Source: Verrucomicrobiales bacterium
Lineage (GTDB): Bacteria; Verrucomicrobiota; Verrucomicrobiia; Limisphaerales; UBA1100
Reading direction: 5' to 3'
Length of the DNA stretch: 64,000 nt
Assembly: GCA_005809105.1 (NCBI GenBank)
Contig: SYLI01000006.1
Coordinates: 1 to 64,000 of the forward strand
Shown here: positions 35,101 to 45,200 of the stretch, piece by piece
How positions within the stretch are numbered: the first letter of the stretch is position 1
Layout: each line of letters starts with the position of its first letter
The notes under the pieces: generated by a model
Database searches by the model: none
What the model was told of the DNA's origin: nothing
The model's input: the letters and a program-made list of their open reading frames with translations, nothing else
Made by a program: the position numbers and the translations under genes

Positions 35101-36399
35101 GTGAGGACGTTGTACCTGGACATCTTTAGCGGCATCAGCGGGGACATGTTCCTTGGCGCGATGCTGGACTTGGGCGTGGACTTCACCGCGCTGGAGCGTG
35201 AGCTTAAAAAGCTGCGGCTTGAGGGCTACACCCTCACGGCAAGCCGCCGACAAAAGTGCGCCATCGAAGGCGTCAAGTTTGATGTGCATCTGGCATGCGG
35301 CGGCGCAGTGGACGACTCCCACTCCCACGCGCACAGCCATGAGCATACGCACACGCACGGGCATTCCCACGACCACTCACACGAGCATAGTCACGGCACA
35401 GGCGGCACGCACACCCGCAACTTCGCGCAAATCTCAGAATTGATTCACGCCAGCGGGCTTGGCGAGTGGGTGAAACAAAAGGCCGTGGCGGTGTTCCTGC
35501 GCGTGGCGCGCGCCGAAGGCAGGATTCATGGCATGGCGCCCTACGAGGTTCACTTTCACGAAGTGGGCGCGGTCGATTCCATCGTGGACATCGTGGGTGC
35601 GTGCGTGGCGCTGGATTTGCTGGGTCGGCCGCGTGTGCTGGCCGGGCCGCTGGTGGAGGGGACGGGCTTCATCCAATGCGCGCACGGCAGGTTTCCCATT
35701 CCCGCGCCGGCGACGCTCAACATCTTGGCCGAGCGGGGCGTTGTCATCACCCAATGCGAGGAGCCCCATGAACTCGTGACGCCCACCGGCGCGGCGATTG
35801 TGGCGGAGTTCGCCGAGAGCTTTGGCCCGATGCAGGGATTGCGGTTGGAGAAAGTGGGTTTTGGCTTGGGCACCCGCGACCATCACACGCGGCCCAATGT
35901 GCTGCGCGCCGTGCTGGGCGTGAGCGGGGAAGCCGCCGCCGCAACCCTCACGCACGATTGGGACACCGACACGGTGACCGTGCTGGAAACTAATCTCGAC
36001 GATATCAACGCCGAGGTGCTGGGGCATTTTGTAGAACGCGCGCTGGCCGAGGGGGCGCTCGACGTGTTTCACACGCCCATCCAGATGAAGAAGAACCGGC
36101 CGGGCGTGCTTCTGAGCGTGCTGTGTGCCGAGGCCGACGCGGACAAGTTTTGCGCGCTCATGCTTCGCGAGACGAGCGCCTTTGGTGTGCGTCGCACGGT
36201 GGCAACCCGGCGCAAGTTGCAGCGCGAATTTACGGTGGCCCAAACCGCGTACGGCGAAGTGCGCGTGAAACTTGGAATGCTTGATGGCAAGCGGGTTCAG
36301 GCCGCGCCGGAATTTGAAAGCTGCCGCGCTTTGGCGGGCAAAGCCGGCGTGCCCATCAAGGCGGTGTACGACGCCGCGTTGCGCGCGGTGCAGGGTTGA
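35101..36399 (+). CDS. larC: LarC, nickel insertion protein for the pincer cofactor
   Basis: LarC uses CTP and nickel to insert the metal into the pincer cofactor. The 432-aa protein has the family start LYLDIFSGISGDMFLGAMLDLGVD, a His-rich nickel-binding stretch at about 75-105 (HSHAHSHEHTHTHGHSHDHSH), HFHEVGAVDSIVDIVG and the C-terminal domain (VTVLETNLDDINAEVLGH, then KKNRPGVLLSVLC). In Lactobacillus larC needs a programmed frameshift; here it is one intact frame. GTG start at 35101, 64 bp after DUF1552. Probably in the same operon as larB, despite the two intervening genes. Confidence 0.94.
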   Translation: MRTLYLDIFSGISGDMFLGAMLDLGVDFTALERELKKLRLEGYTLTASRRQKCAIEGVKFDVHLACGGAVDDSHSHAHSHEHTHTHGHSHDHSHEHSHGTGGTHTRNFAQISELIHASGLGEWVKQKAVAVFLRVARAEGRIHGMAPYEVHFHEVGAVDSIVDIVGACVALDLLGRPRVLAGPLVEGTGFIQCAHGRFPIPAPATLNILAERGVVITQCEEPHELVTPTGAAIVAEFAESFGPMQGLRLEKVGFGLGTRDHHTRPNVLRAVLGVSGEAAAATLTHDWDTDTVTVLETNLDDINAEVLGHFVERALAEGALDVFHTPIQMKKNRPGVLLSVLCAEADADKFCALMLRETSAFGVRRTVATRRKLQREFTVAQTAYGEVRVKLGMLDGKRVQAAPEFESCRALAGKAGVPIKAVYDAALRAVQG

Positions 36400-36413
36400 C
36401 TTGGGTTTTCCTG

Positions 36414-37004
36414 CTACGGCGTCAGTTCCTTGATGCGGATGCGGCGATATTCCATCGTGCCGCGGTCGGCCTCCAGCCCGATGGGGCCGGTGGCGGGAAG
36501 TTTGAGTGCGGCTTCCAGCACCTCGCCGTTGCAGGTGCAGCGTGCGACACCGTCCTTCACGACGACTTCAATTTGGTTCCAATCCTGCGCCTTGTATTTC
36601 TTGAGCTCCTTGTACGGCCCGGCCACGAGGTAGTCGCGGCACTGGAGCTGCGGCTTGCGAACATAGATGCCGCTGTCGGCATTGACGGCGGCGCGAAATT
36701 CCAGCTTGAGATGAAAGTTCTTGGGGAACTCCTCTACGGTGTAGAGCTGCCGGAAGCGCGCCTTGCCTTCCACGTGCGGGTTCACGGTGAGGATGCCGGG
36801 CTTGGCGGTGTAGCGGCCGTCGCTGGCTTCGGCTTTGCCATCGAAAGTCTCGGCGGGCTTGTAGTCCTTGTCGCGATAGCCCCAGCCGGAAAGGTCCTTG
36901 CCGTTGTAAAGGCTCTTGAAGCCGGGCTCGTTCTTAAAATCGTCGGCCAGCACACCGGTGGCCGTCAGCGCGAACACCGCGGCAGCAATGATGAATCGTT
37001 TCAT
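36414..37004 (-). CDS. Exported DUF1080 (3-keto-disaccharide hydrolase-type) protein
   Basis: A 196-aa protein with a signal peptide (FIIAAAVFALTATGVLA). The concanavalin-like DUF1080 fold is recognised by FKSLYNGKDLSGWGYRD, FHLKLEFRAAVNADSGIYVRKP, DWNQIEVVVKDGVARCTCNGEVL and IGLEADRGTMEYRRIRIKEL. Some members hydrolyse 3-keto-glycosides made by Gfo/Idh/MocA oxidoreductases, two of which flank this window's ends. This protein is at the short end for the family. It ends 14 bp from the convergent larC stop and follows the SGNH hydrolase gene on the same strand (59 bp). Confidence 0.9.
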   Translation of the reverse strand: MKRFIIAAAVFALTATGVLADDFKNEPGFKSLYNGKDLSGWGYRDKDYKPAETFDGKAEASDGRYTAKPGILTVNPHVEGKARFRQLYTVEEFPKNFHLKLEFRAAVNADSGIYVRKPQLQCRDYLVAGPYKELKKYKAQDWNQIEVVVKDGVARCTCNGEVLEAALKLPATGPIGLEADRGTMEYRRIRIKELTP

Positions 37005-37063
37005 GATGGGAAAAATCCGGCCACCGACGCTCCCGCCGGTGGCCGGGTTTTTAGATTGGCGGC

Positions 37064-37864
37064 TTACTGGGTCAGCTCGTCCAGCTTGGCGGTGATCGCG
37101 TCAGCCCAGATCTGGTAGCCCTTGGAGGAGAGGTGCAAGAAGTCGGGCATGATTTCCTTGGTCAACACGCCGTCGGCCTGCAGGAATTTTTCGCCGATGT
37201 CCATGTAGTGCACGCTCTTGCCATCATGGAGCTTGGCGATGATGGCGTTCACCGCCTTGAGCTTGTCACGGCCCGGATTGGGGCTGGCCTTCTCGCCGCG
37301 CGGGAACACCGCCAGCAGCAGGATTTTCGCGTCGGGCTGCTTGGCGCGCACCGTCTCGACAATCTTGGTGACGCCCTTGGCGATGCCCTCGGCGGAGTCG
37401 CTGCCGGAGTTGTTCGTGCCGATCATGATGACCACGGCCTTGGGCTTGATGCCTTCAAGCTCGCCATTTTGGATGCGCCAGAGCACGTGCTGGGTGCGGT
37501 CGCCGCCGATGCCAAAGTTGGCCGGCTTGTACTTGCCAAAGGCCTTTTCCCAAATCGCCTTCTGGCCGCCCCATCCTTGAGTGATGGAATCGCCCAAGAA
37601 CACGACCTGTGCCTTGCCCTCCTTGGCAATCTTGAGAAAGCTGTTGTGCATGCCGACGAATCCAGCCTGAGGCTGGCCGGTGCCGTCGACTTTCGGGGCC
37701 GCCACGTCGGGCGCTTGCGGCGCCGCTTTGATGGCGGGTTTCTTGTCGGCGCCCTTTTTATCGCCGGCCTTGGGCGCGTCGGGCTTTTTGTCCTGAGCGG
37801 TCAGGGGTGTCGTCAGCAGGGCCACGGTGGTGACCAGTGCGGTAAGCAGATGGGTTGATTTCAT
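37064..37864 (-). CDS. Exported SGNH/GDSL hydrolase
   Basis: A 266-aa secreted esterase/lipase-type protein. After the signal peptide (THLLTALVTTVALLTTPLTAQ) a Lys/Ala/Pro-rich linker (DKKPDAPKAGDKKGADKKP) leads into the domain. Blocks: VVFLGDSITQGW with the nucleophile Ser, FGIGGDRTQHVLWR (Gly block), VVIMIGTNNSG (Asn block) and MPDFLHLSSKGYQIW with the Asp-x-x-His pair. Homologues in this phylum resemble platelet-activating-factor acetylhydrolase-type and carbohydrate esterases. ATG 37864 is chosen for the signal peptide. It is cotranscribed with the DUF1080 gene (inferred from spacing), which fits deacylation of glycans. Confidence 0.9.
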   Translation of the reverse strand: MKSTHLLTALVTTVALLTTPLTAQDKKPDAPKAGDKKGADKKPAIKAAPQAPDVAAPKVDGTGQPQAGFVGMHNSFLKIAKEGKAQVVFLGDSITQGWGGQKAIWEKAFGKYKPANFGIGGDRTQHVLWRIQNGELEGIKPKAVVIMIGTNNSGSDSAEGIAKGVTKIVETVRAKQPDAKILLLAVFPRGEKASPNPGRDKLKAVNAIIAKLHDGKSVHYMDIGEKFLQADGVLTKEIMPDFLHLSSKGYQIWADAITAKLDELTQ

Positions 37865-37942
37865 GGTGAATGAGGGTTCGGCGGAATTGGACGACGATGG
37901 CCCCGCTCTGTTCAAGCCAAATTAGGGGGCGTGAGAGGGCAC

Positions 37943-38710
37943 TCAGCCTCGCAACAGGTCCCAGCCCAAGCGCAGGATGAGCAGGCACGTGACCGCAAGA
38001 AAGAGGCGCCGCACAAACACACTCCCTTTGGCCACGGCCAGCTCGGCGCCGAGCAGCCCCCCGGCGATGTTGCACGCGGCCATCGGAAGCCCGTACTTCC
38101 AGCTCACCTTTCCAGCCAGCGCAAAACACAGCAGCGCGCCCAGGTTGGTGGCTAGGTTGATGGCCTTGGTTCGGGCCGATGCGTTCAGAAAATCGCAGCC
38201 CATCCACACGATGAATCCGGCCGTGAGAAAGCTGCCCGTGCCGGGCCCAAAGAAGCCGTCGTAGAACCCCATCGCGGCGGCAAAGAGCGGCGCGGCCCAC
38301 ACGGCGCGTTTTTTGGGCGCGGCGGGACTTGCGCCCCAGTCCCTGTTCCACGCCGTCCACGCCGCCACGACCAAAAGCAAGACCAGCACGAGCGGACGCA
38401 TCACCCCCGTGGGAACCCACGCCACCATGCGCGCACCCAGCCATGCGCAGAGGAAACCTGTGGCCATGGCCGGAGCGAGTTCGCGCCAGGGCAGTTGCAG
38501 GTGCCGGTTGTAGCGATGCACGGCGACGGCGGTGCCGCAGGTGGAAGACACCTTGTTGGTGCCCAGCACCAGCGCCACGCTCGACGCCAGCTCAGGCGGC
38601 AACAGCAGCAACAGAGCGGGAATCTGGATGAGCCCACCGCCGCCGGCGATGGCATCCACGAAGCCGGCAGCAAACCCGGCCAGCGCCAGCGCCGCCATTT
38701 CGAGGGTCAT
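37943..38710 (-). CDS. TauE/SafE-family (TSUP) membrane permease
   Basis: A 255-aa inner-membrane protein of the sulfite/organosulfur exporter superfamily. About seven or eight hydrophobic segments are visible, with the two characteristic repeat motifs LAGFAAGFVDAIAGGGGLIQIPAL and MGFYDGFFGPGTGSFL. E. coli YfcA-like members share this form. The ATG overlaps the stop of pabB (4 bp), so it is translated from the pabB transcript. Substrate unknown; a link between pabB and this transporter is not evident. Confidence 0.9.
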   Translation of the reverse strand: MTLEMAALALAGFAAGFVDAIAGGGGLIQIPALLLLLPPELASSVALVLGTNKVSSTCGTAVAVHRYNRHLQLPWRELAPAMATGFLCAWLGARMVAWVPTGVMRPLVLVLLLVVAAWTAWNRDWGASPAAPKKRAVWAAPLFAAAMGFYDGFFGPGTGSFLTAGFIVWMGCDFLNASARTKAINLATNLGALLCFALAGKVSWKYGLPMAACNIAGGLLGAELAVAKGSVFVRRLFLAVTCLLILRLGWDLLRG

Positions 38711-40143
38711 GGCTTGGGAGAGGGCGTGGTGAGGGTGTGGGTCGGCTGAACCGCTGCAAAGAAGCCGCCGGCCTTGGCGAGAGTCTCGTTGTGTTCGGCC
38801 TCCGGATCGGAATCGGCGACGATGCCGGCCCCGGTCTGAAACCACGCCATTCTCTCGCGCACCAGCGCCGTGCGGATGGCAATGGAGAACTGGCTCTCGC
38901 GGTTAAATCCAAGGTAGCCGATGGCGCCGGTGTAAGGCCCGCGCGTGACGGGCTCGAGTTCATCGATGATGTCCATGGCGCGAATCTTGGGGGCGCCGGT
39001 GATGCTGCCGCCCGGAAAACATTCGCGCAGCGCCTGCAAATGCGAGGTGCCCGGACGCAGCCGGCCTTCGACCGTGGCCACCAGATGCTGCACCTGCGGG
39101 AAACGCTCCAGCCGCGCCAGTTCGGGCACGGCGACGCTTCCAAATTCACAGATCCTCCCCAGATCGTTGCGCAGCAGGTCGGTGATCATCACGAGCTCTG
39201 CATTTTCTTTTGCGCTGGTTTGAAGCTCATGTGCGAGGCGCGCGTCGCTGTCGGCGTCCGGGCCGCGCGGGCGGGTGCCCTTGATGGGGCGCGTCTGCGC
39301 GTGCGCGCCGCTCAGCCTGAAAAAACGCTCGGGCGAGGACGAGGCGATCTCCAGTCCGCCGCAGTTGAGGTAGGCGGCGAAGGGAGCGGCGCTGTGCCGA
39401 CACAGCGCATCAAAAAGCTCCCAGCCCGTGCGCCGCCACGGTGTGGAAAACCGCTGCGAGAGGTTCACCTGATAGATGTCGCCGGCTCGGATGTACGCCA
39501 GCGCGCGGACGACCGCACCGAGAAACTCCTCGCGGCGCAAGTTGGAAACGACCTCGGCCGCGACGGATTCTTCCGGGGCTTGGGCGGGTGCAGGGGCGGC
39601 GGCGATGGCGTCCATCTGCGTGCGCCAGAAGTCCACCGCGGCCGAGGCGGCGGCGCGGCTGCGCGAGCCGTCCACGCGCAGGCCGGTGGAAAGGATCCAC
39701 GTCTTCTGAAGCAAGCGATCCTGGATGACGAGGCTGTCATGGAAACCCAGCTGCGCATCGGCCAGTTCGAGATCATCCACGGCCCGGCGCGGCAGGCGCG
39801 GCTCGGAAAAGTTTTTGAGCTCGTAGCCAAAGTAGCCAAAGCAGCCGCCGGCAGGGAAAGGCAGGTCGCGCCCATCGAGCATTTCGTAGCGCGAGAGGAG
39901 ATGGTCAAGCAGCGCCCACGGGTTGCCAAATTGCGTGTGCCGCCGGCTGCCTGCGCGCAGCTCGCAGCGCGTGCCCCGCGTGCGCACGGTGAGAAAGGGG
40001 CGCGCGGTAAGCAGCGAGTAGCGCGACTGCGCATCGGCCACTCCCAAACTATGCAGCCACACCAGGCCGGGCTGGTGCGCGAGCCGGGCGGCGAGCCGGT
40101 GCAGCTCCGGCGCGTGGGGGATTTCCCTCAGTTCAAGTTGCAT
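38707..40143 (-). CDS. pabB: Aminodeoxychorismate synthase component I
   Basis: Makes 4-amino-4-deoxychorismate from chorismate for folate synthesis; 478 aa. The chorismate-binding domain (~220-475) contains TRPIKGTRPRG, in which the Lys is the mark of PabB as opposed to TrpE (PIAGT). Other blocks are RAGDIYQVNLSQRF, CGGLEIASSSPERFF, ELVMITDLLRNDLGRI, FPGGSITGAPKIRAMDIIDELEP and GAGIVADSDPEAEHNETL. The N-terminal ~200 residues form the usual less-conserved lid domain. ATG 40143 (MQLELREIPHAP) is preferred to 40206. No pabA or pabC is adjacent. Confidence 0.92.
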   Translation of the reverse strand: MQLELREIPHAPELHRLAARLAHQPGLVWLHSLGVADAQSRYSLLTARPFLTVRTRGTRCELRAGSRRHTQFGNPWALLDHLLSRYEMLDGRDLPFPAGGCFGYFGYELKNFSEPRLPRRAVDDLELADAQLGFHDSLVIQDRLLQKTWILSTGLRVDGSRSRAAASAAVDFWRTQMDAIAAAPAPAQAPEESVAAEVVSNLRREEFLGAVVRALAYIRAGDIYQVNLSQRFSTPWRRTGWELFDALCRHSAAPFAAYLNCGGLEIASSSPERFFRLSGAHAQTRPIKGTRPRGPDADSDARLAHELQTSAKENAELVMITDLLRNDLGRICEFGSVAVPELARLERFPQVQHLVATVEGRLRPGTSHLQALRECFPGGSITGAPKIRAMDIIDELEPVTRGPYTGAIGYLGFNRESQFSIAIRTALVRERMAWFQTGAGIVADSDPEAEHNETLAKAGGFFAAVQPTHTLTTPSPKP

Positions 40144-40226
40144 GGCGTGGCGCTGGGACGGTCGGCTCTTAAGGCCAAACGTAGGCAGGCCCGCAGCGTC
40201 AGGCAATGATGTTCGAAAGCGCGGGG

Positions 40227-41657
40227 CTACTTCTCCTTGGCAGGCTGGGGACGTGGGCGGGCATTGAGGACGATGGGGCAGCCTTCGAAGCCAAACGCGG
40301 TGCGCAGGCAGTCGCAGAGGTATTTGGAGTACTGCTCGTTGAAGAGGCCGGTCGAGTTCACAAACAGCAGGAAGGTGGGCGGGGCCTGCGCCGTCTGGGT
40401 GGCGTAGTAAAACTTGAGATGCCGCCCGCTCTTGCTGGGGGGCTGGCGTCGGGCGACGGCGTCGGAGAGGGTGCGATTAAGCAGCGGGGTGGGGACGGTC
40501 TGCTGGCACTGGGCAGCCACATAGCGGATGGCTTCGAGTAGGCGCTCGAGCTGGAATCCGTCGGTGGCGCTGGTGAAGATGACCGGCGCGTAGTCGAGGA
40601 AGAAGAGTTGTTCGTGCACCCAGTCGCCAAACTCGGCGAGGGTGACGAGCGGGCGTTTTTCCGTCGAGCCGCTTCGCCTGCGGCTGCGATGGCGCTGGCG
40701 CACCTGGCGCACCTCCGCCGTGGCCAGATCCCATTTGTTGACCACCACGACACAGGCGCGTCGCTCGGCATTGATGAGGTCGGCAACCTTCTTGTCCTGC
40801 TCCAGAATGCCCGACTCGGCGTCGAGCACCAGTACCGCCACGTCGCACCGGCCGATGGCCGCGTGCGTGCGCTGGACGCTGAAAAACTCCACGGAATCAT
40901 CCACGCGCCGGGTCTTGCGCAGGCCGGCGGTATCGATGAGCAGGCAGGGCTGCGGCGGGCCGCCGGTGAGGACGGTGAAGGGCACGTCCACCGCGTCGCG
41001 CGTGGTGCCGGGAATGGGGCTGACGATGACGCGCTGGGATTGGGTGATGGCGTTGATGATCGACGACTTTCCCACGTTGGGCCGGCCGACAATGGCGATC
41101 TTGAGCGGATCGGCAGCGGGTGCGTCCGCACCGGGTTCCGGCGCGGGGGGCAGCTTGGCCAGGGCGGCGCTCATCAACGCGCTGAGCCCGCGGTCGTGCA
41201 GGGCGGACACGGCGAATTGTGCGCCAAAGCCCAGCGGCGAGAAGTCGTCCGACGAGTCGGCAAAGTCCTCATTGTCGGCCTTGTTGGCGGCGACCAGCAC
41301 GGGCTTGCCCGAGGCGTGCAGGCGTCGGGCCACCTCGCGGTCGAGCATCATCACGCCGTCGCGGATGTCGGTGATGAGGAGGATGACGTGCGCCGACTCG
41401 ATGGCCGTGAGAGCCTGATCGAGGGTGGCGCGGGTGATGACGTCCTCCACGCTTTCGCCGTGAGCCAGACCGATGCCGCCGGTGTCCACGAGCGTGAACG
41501 GGCGGCCCTCCCATTCCACCTCGGCGCTCACGCGGTCGCGCGTCACCCCGGGGCGGTCATGGACAATGGCAATGCGCCGACCGGCGATGCGGTTGAACAG
41601 GGCCGACTTGCCCACATTGGGTCGGCCCACAATGGCGATGACTGCCCTTTGGCTCAC
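40227..41657 (-). CDS. der: Ribosome-associated GTPase Der (EngA)
   Basis: Essential double-GTPase for 50S subunit assembly, 476 aa. GTPase 1 has GRPNVGKSALFN, DRPGVTRDRV, DTGG and NKAD. GTPase 2 has GRPNVGKSSIIN, PGTTRDAVDVPF, DTAGLRKTRRVDDSVEFFS and VNKWD. The C-terminal KH-like domain ends the protein (RQPPSKSGRHLKFYYATQTAQAPPTFLLFVN). The loop between the domains and the segment VRQVRQRHRSRRRSGSTEKR (longer and more basic than usual) are the variable parts. A GTG at 41657 is chosen as start because the ORF extension to 41747 runs into the tRNA-Glu gene. Confidence 0.95.
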   Translation of the reverse strand: MSQRAVIAIVGRPNVGKSALFNRIAGRRIAIVHDRPGVTRDRVSAEVEWEGRPFTLVDTGGIGLAHGESVEDVITRATLDQALTAIESAHVILLITDIRDGVMMLDREVARRLHASGKPVLVAANKADNEDFADSSDDFSPLGFGAQFAVSALHDRGLSALMSAALAKLPPAPEPGADAPAADPLKIAIVGRPNVGKSSIINAITQSQRVIVSPIPGTTRDAVDVPFTVLTGGPPQPCLLIDTAGLRKTRRVDDSVEFFSVQRTHAAIGRCDVAVLVLDAESGILEQDKKVADLINAERRACVVVVNKWDLATAEVRQVRQRHRSRRRSGSTEKRPLVTLAEFGDWVHEQLFFLDYAPVIFTSATDGFQLERLLEAIRYVAAQCQQTVPTPLLNRTLSDAVARRQPPSKSGRHLKFYYATQTAQAPPTFLLFVNSTGLFNEQYSKYLCDCLRTAFGFEGCPIVLNARPRPQPAKEK

Positions 41658-41711
41658 GGTTGACGTGTCACGGAGACGAGGCGACGCCGCAGTTTGTGCG
41701 CGGCGAAATAA

Positions 41712-41786
41712 TGGCGACCCCAACGGGAATCGAACCCGTGTTACCAACGTGAAAGGCTGGTGTCCTAACCGCTAGACGATGGGGTC
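41712..41786 (-). tRNA. tRNA-Glu (anticodon TTC)
   Basis: The reverse strand folds as a cloverleaf: acceptor GACCCCA/TGGGGTC, D-arm GTCTAGCGGTTAGGAC, anticodon arm CCAGC-CTTTCAC-GTTGG with anticodon TTC, T-arm ACGGGTTCGAATCCCGT, discriminator G and an encoded CCA (41712-41714). Confidence 0.96.
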
Positions 41787-41803
41787 AACCCACGGGGCCG
41801 CGC

Positions 41804-41831
41804 ATTATGCGGATGGCGAAGGGGATGTCAC
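41804..41831 (-). promoter_or_regulatory. Promoter of tRNA-Glu
   Basis: On the minus strand GTGACA (-35, five of six consensus) and CATAAT (-10, five of six) are separated by 16 bp. The predicted start lies about 10 nt before the mature tRNA 5' end. Confidence 0.55.
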
Positions 41832-42010
41832 GGGGAAAATCCTCCAGCCAGGGGAGGCCTCCCAGAATCGTGGTTGACATTGCCCGCCAGGCCCGCCATA
41901 TTCCGCCAACACTAAATTTTGATTCGGGCGACAGAACGTTTCTTCAGAGGGGTTCTCCACCCCCACCTCCTTGGCGTCTGTTGCCCGAATCACTTTTATG
42001 GATTCGCCCG

Positions 42011-42039
42011 TTGACGGTCGTGGCGGGTTCTTCTAGGTT
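42011..42039 (+). promoter_or_regulatory. Possible promoter of tRNA-Asp
   Basis: TTGACG at 42011 and TAGGTT at 42034 are separated by 17 bp, placing the start a few bases before the tRNA at 42051. The -10 is weak (three of six). I saw nothing else in the 264-bp gap between the two tRNAs. Confidence 0.35.
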
Positions 42040-42050
42040 CGCAACCCCGC

Positions 42051-42127
42051 GGGGGTGTAGCTCAATTGGTTAGATCGCTGCACTGTCACGGCAGAGGTTG
42101 CGGGTTCGAGCCCCGTCACTCCCGCCA
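42051..42127 (+). tRNA. tRNA-Asp (anticodon GTC)
   Basis: Cloverleaf with acceptor GGGGGTG/CACTCCC (one G-U pair), D-arm GCTCAATTGGTTAGATCGC, anticodon loop CTGTCAC (GTC), T-arm GCGGGTTCGAGCCCCGT, discriminator G and an encoded CCA. The anticodon stem CTGCA/GGCAG has an A-G mismatch at its inner pair (31:39), which is unusual. Confidence 0.95.
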
Positions 42128-42294
42128 GTTTGGCCCCCGCCTTTTGGCTCGGGGCTTGCCCCCATCCTCGGCTGTAACTCTGGAACCCGCGGCCGAGTCT
42201 ATGAAGCAGATGGTGCCTTTCCCCGGAGGCAAGATGGCGCGACTTACTCACACGCACGGGTTTTGAGTTCAAACTTATTGCCATCGGAAGGAGC

Positions 42295-45200
42295 ATGGCC
42301 CTAAGGTTTTCTGTCCAATATGGGACTTTGTCTGATGTTGTGCCTGTAAAGCGCAAGCAACTCTACCTGACGCTCCTCGCAGCCGCACTCGTGATTGGCG
42401 GGGCGGTGGGGCTTTACCTCCAAAAGAAGCAGCGGCGGCTGCCTTTGCTCTTCACCGATTTGGCCGCGGCGCAGGCCCCGGCCAGCTTTCCCGAACAAGG
42501 CATCGCCAAGCGGTGGCGCTGGGTGACGCTGGACAACGTGGGCTTGGGACAGCTTTCCATTCTTCCGCAGAAACCCAAACGCGTTCGCTTAAACCTGTTT
42601 CCTGATCTTGAGGTTTCGGCGGTGATCACCGCGAACAAGACGCACTGGAACACGGACCAGTCCGCGCTGGGCATCATCAACGACGATCCCGATTCGCTCT
42701 TCGTCATGTCGCGGCACAAAGACATCATGATGGGGATGGTGGTGCTGCCCGACGCCCGGCAGGTGCTCATCAGCCATGTGAAGGATGGCAAGTATGTGAT
42801 TGTCGAGGTGGACCCGCGCAAAGGTGGCGGCTGCGGCACTTGCGTGGATGACGCTGCACCCGCAGCGGCTGGTGATCATCCAAGCCATGGCACCAAACCC
42901 TCGGCGGCCGCTCCATCGGGCGACGCGGCGGCGTTTGCGCGGCGCATGGCAAAAGCCGATGGCGCCGTGGGCCATTCGTTGGCGAGAGAATGCGTGCATC
43001 CGCCCTTGCCGCCCGTTTCGCCCGTGATGCAGCAGGGTGATGGCAGTGTCCAGCCGCTGCCTCCCGAATCACCGCTGCCGCGGCCGCGCACGGCGTCGGT
43101 GCAGGTGCGGCCGATGCTGGCGGCAATTAATCTAAAGAATCTGCAGCCGCTCTTGGCGCAGGGGGCGTACACGTTGCAGGGGCAGGGCGGTTCCGCGCGC
43201 CAGACCATGGGGCCCACCACGCCTCATTCATTGACCTACCAGCGGCCCGGTTACACCGAGTACATTGACATCCTCTTCATCTACGACTTGCGCACCCTGG
43301 CGCAGGAGGGCAACTTCACGCAATTGCAGGGCAAGGTGACGCTGATGCTTGACGTGGTGAACAGCATCTATGCCGCCTGCGCCATCAGTCTGGAAGTGCG
43401 ACAGGCCGGCGCGTTGACGCCGGCCATTCGGCGCGCAATGGCCGGGAGTCCGGCGGATCTGACAAGCTCAGGCTACTCGGCGACGGGGCCGGCATGGCAG
43501 GAGGTTCAGGCGCCGGTGCGGCCCAACCGCACCAACACCGATCCTACGCAGTGGACCGTGTGGACTCCGGTGGGCACTCAGAAGCAGGCCAAGCCAGGCG
43601 TGTACCAGCCGCTCTTTGAGGACAGCAACAGCACGGTTGATTTGAACGAGGCACTCACCTGGCTCACCACCCGCAGCAACTCGCTCCTCTATGGCGACCA
43701 ACACTGGGGGGAGGCAATGTTTAGGTCTTCTACTGGCGTCAACACTCAGGAGCCCTACGTCAACCTCCCCGCCGGCACCTTGTGGCGCTTGGAGCCCAGA
43801 GCGGTGCCCGCCGCCCCCATTTACACCGACACCGTCCATCCCAACCTGCGCACGGGGCCCGTGGATCACGTGGACTCGCCCTGGGCCATCCAGTCAGACC
43901 CCGGCACGCCGCCCATCACCCACGACACCTACGTTTACCGTTACGATGTGGACGGCATCAACGACACCTACGGCACCCAATTCAACCCCCTTTACTCCGG
44001 GATGATTGGGCTGCGGATGGATGTCAATGGCTCCAACTACAACAACGTGGCCTTCACGGGCAACCCGAATGGTGGGGCTACCGCCCGCTATACGACGTTG
44101 CATGGCCAGACCGGGAATTTCGACCCCACCTACCAGATCAACACCACCCCCTACCGGATGGATGCGAGGGCCGACATCGTGTGCATGCTTTCCCCAGACG
44201 CATTTGCACTTGGTGGCGCTGGCGCGGTGGGGCTGGCACAGAAGTACTCGAACCTGAAACCGGTGGCAAACCCAGCCGGCGCGGTGGGCCGGGGGCCTTA
44301 TCCGCAGCCCAATCTGGTGCATGAGCAGCAGTACAGCCGCCACGATGGCGACATCTCGTTGGCTGCCGGAACGCCGTACTTGGGCACCTTCTCAACACTG
44401 CGCCCCACCCAGTTGGCCAACACCGCTGCATCGGGCCTGGTGGGCTACTGGCCGTTTTTGGGCAACGCCAACGACCTGAGCGGGCTTAACAACCACGGCG
44501 TTCTTGTGGGCAACGCGGCGCTGGGCAATGACCGGTTCGGCAACGCCAGCGCGGCGGTGAGCCTGGATGGCTCAGGCGACCATGTGAGCATCCCCGTCAC
44601 CGCTTCCTTGAACATCGCCAGCAAGTTCACCGTGTGCGCCTGGGTGCGCCCCACGCAGTTCACCCACCTCACCTCTCCGCATATCTTCGCCGCAGTGCAG
44701 GGCGCCACCCGCCGCATCACGCTGACGGGCGACGGCACGGCTGCCAACAATGGCACGGTGGTGTTTTATCCCCAAAGCGACAGCGCCAATCAGGTGAGCA
44801 CGCCGCAGCCCAACATCGCAGGCGTGGCTCAGCCGGCCCTCGCGCTCAACCAGTGGCATTTCATCGCGGCGGTTTATGATGGCTCGCAGTCCAAGATTTT
44901 CCGCAATGGCATGCTGGTGGCCGTGGACACGTCGGTGGCCGGAGGCAGCATCGGCACCATCTCCAATCTCTACATCGGCGACAGCACCGCAGGCACGCCG
45001 GCGCAGAACCAATGGCAGGGGCAGATTGATGACGTGCGGCTCTACAACCGCGCGATGGGCGACGACGAGGTGGCCGGCATCTACATTTCAGAACGACGCC
45101 CGCAGACGATGCCCTCGGCTGCCAACCTCGTGTTGCACATGCCCTTTAATGGCGGCAGCCTGGCGGATTTGAGCGGTCAGGGGAACGACGCCAACGCCAC

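Noticed and set aside
35101-36399. Programmed frameshift in larC
   Set aside because: Known in Lactobacillus larC, but here the gene is one uninterrupted frame of normal length.
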